A stretch of 8,009 nt of DNA, taken from NCBI GenBank assembly GCA_029573975.1, contig JAKQBU010000119.1:1-8009 (forward strand). Direction: 5' to 3'. The DNA is from Planctomycetota bacterium (GTDB taxonomy: Bacteria > Planctomycetota > Phycisphaerae > Sedimentisphaerales > SM23-30). Below, piece by piece: positions 1-4,592 of this stretch (position 1 is the stretch's first letter; the number at the start of each line of letters is the position of its first letter). The position numbers were made by a program, and so were the translations under genes. The notes under the pieces are model-generated. The model ran no database searches and was not told where the DNA came from. It saw only the letters and a program-made list of their open reading frames with translations.

Positions 1-473
1 CACTGCGGCTCCTCCGTCTCATACTGGAACGGCACTGCCATCGTATTCCCCGGCAGCGGCTTCAAATACGCAAAATACCGTACCAGCTCCACCTTCGCCG
101 TCTCCCGCATCTCCTCCGCCTGGCATTCCACCACCACCGTCGCCTTGATCGCCGTATTCTTCATATCCTGGCTGGGCGTGTTCCCTTCGATCACCTCCCG
201 TACCAGCTTCAGCTCCCACGTAAACAGCGGATCGTATTCATCCTCCCCGCTGGTATTCTCCGAATCCGGCTCCTGCAACGTACCCATCAGATTCTCCATC
301 TGGCGCTCCGCCACCGCCATCGCCCGCTCCCGCAAGATATTCGCCGCCACCCCCTCCACCGTCTTGCGATACGCCGCCAGCACCCCCACCAGCAGAATCG
401 CCAGCACAACTAGGCCCGCTGCACATTCAATCAGCGTAAAGCCTCTGTAATTTGTCCTATTATCTTTTACCAC
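1..473 (-). CDS. gspI: Minor pseudopilin, GspI-like, cut by window edge
   Basis: The visible 157 residues begin MVKDNRTNYRG, then FTLIECAAGLVVLAILLVGV: prepilin peptidase site after Gly11, Glu at mature position 5 and a long hydrophobic helix. AVAERQMENLM (53-63) matches the GspI/J-type pattern at the end of the helix. A Glu/Asp-rich loop (67-82) and beta-strand-like segments (WELKLVREVIEG, ATVVVECQAEE, VELVRYFAYLKP) follow. GTG at 471-473 is the only reasonable start: an in-frame TAA lies at 480-482 and no ATG occurs before the cleavage site. No SD is visible. The last two bases (TG) leave it open whether the gene ends here or continues. Its place after gspH suggests GspI; GspJ or a generic T2SS minor pseudopilin cannot be excluded. 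Confidence 0.75.
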   Translation of the reverse strand, partial: MVKDNRTNYRGFTLIECAAGLVVLAILLVGVLAAYRKTVEGVAANILRERAMAVAERQMENLMGTLQEPDSENTSGEDEYDPLFTWELKLVREVIEGNTPSQDMKNTAIKATVVVECQAEEMRETAKVELVRYFAYLKPLPGNTMAVPFQYETEEPQ

Positions 474-475
474 AA

Positions 476-510
476 TTTTTTATTTTATTTTTGATCTTTG
501 GTTTTCTTCT
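476..510 (-). repeat. A-rich heptad-like spacer between gspH and gspI
   Basis: On the minus strand the spacer divides into AGAAGAA, AACCAAA, GATCAAA, AATAAAA, TAAAAAA. The first A is the last base of the gspH stop. GATCAAA and AATAAAA are identical to heptamers in the gap after gspD, in reversed order. There is no SD in it, so the gspI-like gene starts from an A-rich leader. Confidence 0.5.
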
Positions 511-1061
511 TATAGCTCTGCCTGCGGTTCCGGAAACTCCGGCTCCTGGCTGCTCACGATTACCCGCGTCGTCATCCGGTCGCACCGCAAATACCGCTGG
601 TGCTCATCCCGGTCATCCAACAGGCTGAACAGCACCGTACTGCTCCAGCCTTCCGGTGTCGCCTTCAATACCAGCTCCCCCGAATACTGCCGCGAGCCGT
701 CCTCATACTCGATCACGTCGATATAACTGCGGTTCAAGCCGCGCGTCGGTATCAAAATCTTCTGTTCCGCCTCGCTCTCCTGCCCCTCCTCCGTTCCCGA
801 TTCACTGGCCTCATACACCGTATAATAACCATCCGTCACCTCCAGCAGGATCTCAATGTCCCGGCCCAAAAACACCGCCTGCTCCGCCGCCAGCCGCAGC
901 GTCTGCGCAAAACGCGACACATCCTCATCCAGCCGGGTCCGCTGCACCAGCCCCACCAGATTCAGCGACGCCAGACCGATTAGCGAAGCCAGAATCAGGA
1001 AAACCACCACGATCTCCAGCAGCACAAAACCGCGATGGCTTTTCCTACAGGGCTTCTTCAT
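510..1061 (-). CDS. gspH: Minor pseudopilin GspH-like (183 aa)
   Basis: Minor pseudopilin expected in the tip complex of the pseudopilus. The precursor begins MKKPCRKSHRG, followed by FVLLEIVVVFLILASLIGLA: peptidase cleavage after Gly11, Glu at mature position 5 and a hydrophobic helix. Then FAQTLRLAAEQAVFLGRDIEI (about 51-71) resembles the GspH/FimT pattern of helix end plus first strand, followed by ILLEVTDGYYTVYE. A Glu-rich loop (about 85-100) and the C-terminal beta region with VLFSLLDDRDEH follow. The open frame extends upstream to about 1310, but that part runs antisense-like through gspG codons; the ATG at 1061 gives a proper class III leader and has an SD. It overlaps gspG by 17 nt. 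The assignment to GspH rests on position and pattern; the globular part is weakly conserved. Confidence 0.82.
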   Translation of the reverse strand: MKKPCRKSHRGFVLLEIVVVFLILASLIGLASLNLVGLVQRTRLDEDVSRFAQTLRLAAEQAVFLGRDIEILLEVTDGYYTVYEASESGTEEGQESEAEQKILIPTRGLNRSYIDVIEYEDGSRQYSGELVLKATPEGWSSTVLFSLLDDRDEHQRYLRCDRMTTRVIVSSQEPEFPEPQAEL

Positions 1062-1494
1062 CTTCTTCCAGGTCGGTACTATACACATCATCGTCGGTAC
1101 CATCTTTCCCATCCGGTCCCATACTATAGACATAATACTTCGTACTGCCTTCCGCAGTAGTTTCCAAGTAATAAATATAGTCATTATGCCAGGGATCCTT
1201 GGGAATCGTCCGCTCAGCCAGATAACCGTCCTTGTCCCAGTTCTCCACCCCCGACGGCTGCTCCACCAGCGCCTCCAGCCCCACCGAATTATCCGGATAC
1301 TGCCCCACATCCATATAATAATCCAGTACCGCCTGTTCCAGCGTCTTGATCTGCGCCTTGGCCGCCGTAATCCGCGCCTTTTTAATATTCTTGATCACAT
1401 TCGTCCCCACCAGGCCGGCCAGTAATCCGATGATCACAATCACCACCATCAGTTCCACCAGCGTAAACCCGCTTCGCTTTCTGTTCCGTTTCAC
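1045..1494 (-). CDS. gspG: Major pseudopilin GspG (149 aa precursor)
   Basis: Main subunit of the T2SS pseudopilus, inserted in the inner membrane and cut by the prepilin peptidase. The leader MKRNRKRSG ends in Gly9, followed by FTLVELMVVIVIIGLLAGLV with Glu at mature position 5. The helix continues through KARITAAKAQIKTLEQA, then DYYMDVGQYPDNSVGLEAL and IPKDPWHNDYIYY. The YSMGPDGKDGTDDD region (from about residue 123) corresponds to the calcium-binding C-terminal loop. This is the canonical GspG layout. GTG is chosen as start because AGGAG is optimally spaced; a TTG two codons upstream is in frame but crowds the SD. Odd points: the DPW motif is followed by His where GspG usually has Gly, and the protein ends in an acidic tail (LEEDEEAL) whose codons overlap gspH. 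Confidence 0.93.
   Translation of the reverse strand: MKRNRKRSGFTLVELMVVIVIIGLLAGLVGTNVIKNIKKARITAAKAQIKTLEQAVLDYYMDVGQYPDNSVGLEALVEQPSGVENWDKDGYLAERTIPKDPWHNDYIYYLETTAEGSTKYYVYSMGPDGKDGTDDDVYSTDLEEDEEAL
1065..1069 (-). promoter_or_regulatory. Ribosome binding site of gspH inside gspG
   Basis: GGAAG just before the gspH ATG (GGA to ATG spacing 5 nt) is encoded by the Glu codons of the gspG acidic tail. It supports the ATG at 1059-1061 as the gspH start. Confidence 0.5.
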
Positions 1495-1501
1495 AATCAA
1501 T

Positions 1502-1506
1502 CTCCT
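1502..1506 (-). promoter_or_regulatory. Ribosome binding site that decides the gspG start
   Basis: AGGAG lies 7 nt before GTG at 1492-1494, but only 1 nt before the upstream in-frame TTG at 1498-1500. The spacing favours GTG as the real start. The motif directly follows the gspF TAA, so gspF and gspG are probably coupled. Confidence 0.75.
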
Positions 1507-2730
1507 TTATTTAAGGTTGCTTATATCCGCTACTTGCAAAATCGGCAGCATCGTCGCCACCACGATAAATCCCACCACCAGCGCCATCACCACAATGATG
1601 ATCGGCTCTATCACCGAACTGATCCGCTGCACGCTGATATCCGTCTTCTCCTCGATACTCTCCCCGATCGTCACCAGCATGCTCTCCAGCTCCCCCGTCC
1701 GCTCCCCCACCGCGATCATATGCGCCACCGCCGTCGATACCACCTTGCTCTCCCGCAGCGGCGTCGCAATATCCGCCCCCGCCATAATCCGCTCCCGCGC
1801 CGCCCGGATCGCCCGCGCCATCACCTGGTTGCCCGTAATCTCCGCCACCACCTGCAACCCCTCCGCCACCGGCAGCCCGCTCTTGATCAGCGCCGACAGC
1901 GTGGACGTGAACCGCGCCACGATGCTCTGCTTCAGCAGCTCCCCGATCACCGGAATCCGCAGCAAAAACCGGTCGAACGCCAGCCGCCCCTTCGGGGTAC
2001 TCAGTATCCGCTTGATACCCCACCCCGCCGCCGCCGCCATCGCCAGCAGCAGCCACCAATACCCGACCAGCCCGCGGCTCATCTTCATCAACACTTCCGT
2101 AACCAGCGGCAGCTCACGCCCCGTATTCTCGATAATGGTCGTGATCTTCGGCACCACCACCGTCATCAATAACAGCGTCACTACCAGTGCAATCACCACC
2201 AGAATCGCCGGATACATCAGCGCCGACTTCACCTTCGCCTCCAGCCGCTGCTTCTTCCCCATATAATCCCCCAGCAGCTTCAGCGACCGCCCCAGGTTCC
2301 CCGTCACCTCCCCGATATGGATCATCGCCACATAAATCGAATCAAACCAGTCCGGATACTGCTTCAAACTGTCCGCCAGCGATTCCCCCGCCACGATCTG
2401 ATCCCGGATATTTTGCAAAATCTGCGATAGCTTCTGATCCTCGTTCTGCGAAATCAGCACCGCCATCGCCTCCGTAATCTTCACCTCCGCCCCGATCATC
2501 GTCCCCAACTGCCGCGTGAAATCCAGCACCTCCCGCCGCCTCCGCCCCCGGAAGATACTCGCCAGCTCCCACTTCCGCTCCTGCGCCGCCTCGCTCACCG
2601 GGCGCAGAGCCGTCGCATGCAGATTCCGGTTCCGCAGCAGCCGCCGCGCCGCCGATGCCGACTCCGCCACCACGTTCCCGCGGCTCTCCCTGCCGCCTTT
2701 GTCCATCGCTACATATTCATACGAAGGCAT
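1507..2730 (-). CDS. gspF: Type II secretion inner-membrane platform protein GspF (407 aa)
   Basis: Polytopic inner-membrane platform protein that contacts GspE and the pseudopilus base. The N-terminus MPSYEYVAMDKGGR is typical of the family and supports this start. Two T2SSF repeats are visible: the first (about 68-193) has FTRQLGTMIGAEVKITEA and IGEVTGNLGRSL (139-150); the second (about 271-395) has FTSTLSALIKSGLPVAEGL and VGERTGELESML (341-352). Three hydrophobic segments lie near 170-195, 221-239 and 373-397, with KSALMYPAIL entering the first and IEPIII entering the last, as expected. Length is normal for GspF (about 400). The TAA stop overlaps the sequence leading into the gspG ribosome binding site. 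No anomaly seen. Confidence 0.95.
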   Translation of the reverse strand: MPSYEYVAMDKGGRESRGNVVAESASAARRLLRNRNLHATALRPVSEAAQERKWELASIFRGRRRREVLDFTRQLGTMIGAEVKITEAMAVLISQNEDQKLSQILQNIRDQIVAGESLADSLKQYPDWFDSIYVAMIHIGEVTGNLGRSLKLLGDYMGKKQRLEAKVKSALMYPAILVVIALVVTLLLMTVVVPKITTIIENTGRELPLVTEVLMKMSRGLVGYWWLLLAMAAAAGWGIKRILSTPKGRLAFDRFLLRIPVIGELLKQSIVARFTSTLSALIKSGLPVAEGLQVVAEITGNQVMARAIRAARERIMAGADIATPLRESKVVSTAVAHMIAVGERTGELESMLVTIGESIEEKTDISVQRISSVIEPIIIVVMALVVGFIVVATMLPILQVADISNLK

Positions 2731-2740
2731 CGTTCATCAT

Positions 2741-2744
2741 TCCT
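2741..2744 (-). promoter_or_regulatory. Ribosome binding site of gspF
   Basis: AGGA overlaps the gspE TAG stop and lies 10 nt before the gspF ATG. The two other ATGs between them (minus-strand GAATGATGAACG) are out of frame. The arrangement suggests translational coupling of gspE and gspF. Confidence 0.6.
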
Positions 2745-4437
2745 ATATATCATCCGCCTGCGCCACCCGCAGCACTTCCTCCAGCGACGTCACCCCCGTC
2801 TCCACCTTCTTCAAGCCGTCCATCCGCAGCGTCACCAGCCCGGCATCCATCGCCACCTTCTTGATTGCCCCCGCCGTCTGCCGCTGATACACGCACTGCC
2901 GGATGTCATCATCCACCGCCATCAGCTCATAGATCCCCGTCCGTCCCCGATACCCCGTTTGAAAACACTTCTCGCACCCCCGGCTGTGATACACCTTCTC
3001 AAACGCCCCAAAGCCGATCCCCAGCTCCCGCATCTTCCGGGAATCCGCCGGGATACATTCCTTGCAGTCCGGGCACAGCTTCCGCACCAGCCGCTGGGCC
3101 TGCACCGCGATCACTGATGAGGCCACCAGGTACGGCTCCACCCCCAGATCGATCATCCGCGTAATCGCTCCCGCCGAATCGTTCGTATGCAAAGTACTGA
3201 ACACCAGGTGACCCGTCAGCGACGACTGGATCACCATCCGGGCCGTCTCCTGATCCCGAACTTCACCCACCATGATTACATCCGGATCCTGCCGCAATAC
3301 ATGCCGCAGCGCCGTGATAAACGTCATCCCCTTCTTGGTCGCCACCTGAATCTGCGATATCCCCTCCAACTGATACTCGATCGGATCCTCGATCGTGATA
3401 ATATTCTTTTCCGACGCGTCGATCCGCTTCAAAAAACTGTACAGCGTCGTCGTTTTGCCGCTGCCGGTCGGTCCCGTCACAAAAAACACCCCGTGTGTCC
3501 ACTTCAGCAGAAGATCCACCCGATCCAGTTCCTTCGGATTGAAACCCAGTTCCTCCAGGTCGTACAGCCCCGTACTCTTGTCCAGCAGCCGCAGCACGCT
3601 CCGCTCCCCATACGACGTCGGCACCGTGCTCACCCGCAGATCGATCTCCCGCGCGCCGATCTTCACCGAACAACGCCCGTCCTGCGGCAGCCGCCGCTCC
3701 GCGATATCCATCCCCGCCATCACCTTGATACGCGAGACAATCACCGGCAGAATCCGGTAATCCAGCGTCAGCATATCATACATCAGCCCATCGATCCGGT
3801 ACCGGATCAGGATCTTCTGCTCATACGGATGCACATGCACATCTGACGCCCGCAACTGCAGCGCCCGGAATAAAATATCATTCACCAGCCGGATGACCGG
3901 CGGCCGGTTCACCACGTCCAGCAAATCCTCCGAGGATGATACATCCCCGATCAGCCCCTCGATATTCTGCGCGTCAATCTCGTCCGCCACCTCCTCCAGC
4001 ACCGTCACCCGCTGCTCATACGCCGAATTCACCGCCGAACTGATCGCCGCCCGGCTCGCCAGCGCCGGCCGCACCATCATCTTCACCATCTTGCTGATAT
4101 TGTCCAGCGCATGCAGGCTCAGCGGCCGGCTGGTCGCCACCGTCATCACCGAATCCCGCACCTCCGTCGCCACCACGCTGTGATGCTGGGCGTAATTGAC
4201 CGGCACCCGCGCCACAAACTCCGCCGGCACCTCCGCCGGCTTGATATGCTCCACATACGGAAGGCCCAGGTAAGCCCCGAACAGCCGCAGAATCTGCTCC
4301 TCCGTGAACATACCGGTATTCAGCAGCGCCAGGTCCAGCCGCTCCGGGCCGTCCGCGTGCTTCTCGAAAAAACTCGCCAACTGCTTGGCGCTGACAATCT
4401 CCGTCTCTTCCGCTATCTTCAGTAACGCTTCTTTCAT
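2743..4437 (-). CDS. gspE: Type II secretion ATPase GspE (564 aa)
   Basis: Cytoplasmic hexameric ATPase that drives pseudopilus assembly through GspF/GspL. A T2SSE_N-type domain occupies about residues 1-140, followed by the linker and N2E domain (about 175-300) with LRASDVHVHP (195-204) and the arginine-bearing LRVSTVPTSYGERSVLRLLD (267-286). The catalytic core contains Walker A GPTGSGKTT (322-330), the Asp box IITIEDPIEY (346-355), Walker B with QDPDVIMVGEVRD (383-395) and the His box GHLVFSTLHTND (409-420). A four-cysteine zinc site is formed by CPDC (455-458) and CEKC (488-491), as in GspE and PilB. Length is normal for the family. It ends with TAG, 12 nt before the gspF ATG. The secretin and pseudopilin neighbours favour GspE over PilB. 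The start is the first in-frame ATG, with only a weak SD. Confidence 0.95.
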   Translation of the reverse strand: MKEALLKIAEETEIVSAKQLASFFEKHADGPERLDLALLNTGMFTEEQILRLFGAYLGLPYVEHIKPAEVPAEFVARVPVNYAQHHSVVATEVRDSVMTVATSRPLSLHALDNISKMVKMMVRPALASRAAISSAVNSAYEQRVTVLEEVADEIDAQNIEGLIGDVSSSEDLLDVVNRPPVIRLVNDILFRALQLRASDVHVHPYEQKILIRYRIDGLMYDMLTLDYRILPVIVSRIKVMAGMDIAERRLPQDGRCSVKIGAREIDLRVSTVPTSYGERSVLRLLDKSTGLYDLEELGFNPKELDRVDLLLKWTHGVFFVTGPTGSGKTTTLYSFLKRIDASEKNIITIEDPIEYQLEGISQIQVATKKGMTFITALRHVLRQDPDVIMVGEVRDQETARMVIQSSLTGHLVFSTLHTNDSAGAITRMIDLGVEPYLVASSVIAVQAQRLVRKLCPDCKECIPADSRKMRELGIGFGAFEKVYHSRGCEKCFQTGYRGRTGIYELMAVDDDIRQCVYQRQTAGAIKKVAMDAGLVTLRMDGLKKVETGVTSLEEVLRVAQADDI

Positions 4438-4442
4438 ATCTG

Positions 4443-4446
4443 TCTC
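4443..4446 (-). promoter_or_regulatory. Weak ribosome binding site of gspE
   Basis: GAGA 5 nt before the gspE ATG is the only purine-rich candidate. It is a poor anti-SD match and sits immediately beside the foot of the inverted-repeat stem at 4447, so initiation here may depend on local RNA folding (inference). Confidence 0.35.
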
Positions 4447-4539
4447 AGTAAATCAGAACCGATGGTCATTCCCGCGAAAGCGGGATTCCAGATTCTTCGA
4501 AAGCAAATCACTCCATCAAAGGTTCGGTTCTATCTTACT
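4447..4539 (-). repeat. Imperfect inverted repeat enclosing a GC hairpin, gspD-gspE spacer
   Basis: The outer arms 4447-4462 and 4524-4539 are complementary at 13 of 16 positions. On the minus strand the 5' arm reads AGTAA-GAT-AGAACCGA and the 3' arm reads TCGGTTCT-GAT-TTACT, so a 3x3 GAT/GAT internal loop separates 5-bp and 8-bp helices. Inside are an alternative GATGG/CCATC pairing (4461-4465 with 4513-4517) and the compact hairpin at 4470-4485. In the transcript the base of the stem ends directly next to the weak GAGA that precedes gspE. It could be a decayed miniature inverted-repeat element or an mRNA structure setting gspE translation or mRNA stability; the sequence does not decide. Confidence 0.6.
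4465..4491. repeat. REP-like palindrome (ATTCCCGC-GAAA-GCGGGA)
   Basis: A perfect 6-bp stem TCCCGC/GCGGGA (4470-4475 and 4480-4485) encloses a GAAA tetraloop (plus-strand sense), within GTCATTCCCGCGAAAGCGGG followed by ATTCCAG. From memory, near-identical GTCATTCCCGCG...CGGGAATCC palindromes are dispersed repeats in intergenic DNA of many bacteria, and the Neisseria dRS3 element has the related form ATTCCC-N8-GGGAAT. This copy differs in the right arm (GGGATTCC rather than GGGAATCC). No T-run follows on either strand, so it is not an intrinsic terminator. Confidence 0.6.
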
Positions 4540-4543
4540 CATA

Positions 4544-4592
4544 TTCAATTCCTTAATTTTACTTTTTGCACTTTGATCTTTTATTTTCTATT
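4544..4592 (-). repeat. A-rich degenerate heptad repeat after gspD stop
   Basis: Read on the minus strand, the 49 nt after the gspD TAG divide into seven heptamers: AATAGAA, AATAAAA, GATCAAA, GTGCAAA, AAGTAAA, ATTAAGG, AATTGAA. The first five end in three purines, mostly AAA; the pattern decays in the last two. The heptamers GATCAAA and AATAAAA recur in the gspH-gspI gap. The sequence shows no open frame or hairpin. Function unknown: it could be a degenerate tandem repeat family of this genome or simply A-rich spacer. Confidence 0.55.

Noticed and set aside
1062..1310. Upstream extension of the gspH frame with Met/Trp-rich sequence
   Set aside because: It runs through gspG in another frame and would bury the prepilin leader inside the protein. 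The ATG at 1061 with GGAAG gives a proper pseudopilin start.
1346..2266. Plus-strand open frame of 306 codons opposite gspF and gspG
   Set aside because: Antisense shadow of gspF/gspG with Ser/Thr/Ile-rich low-complexity translation and no SD. It is explained by codon bias of the real genes.
4455..4531. 77-bp element with 8-bp terminal inverted repeats flanked by ATC on both sides, possibly a transposition target duplication
   Set aside because: A 3-bp match has a 1 in 64 chance, and the flanks also pair with each other (AGTAA/TTACT), which fits an RNA stem equally well. Kept only as an inverted repeat.
4470..4592. Intrinsic terminator after gspD
   Set aside because: The GC hairpin is not followed by a U-tract in the transcript sense; the A-rich stretch lies upstream of it. 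On the plus strand the T-rich stretch is interrupted and about 70 nt from the stem.
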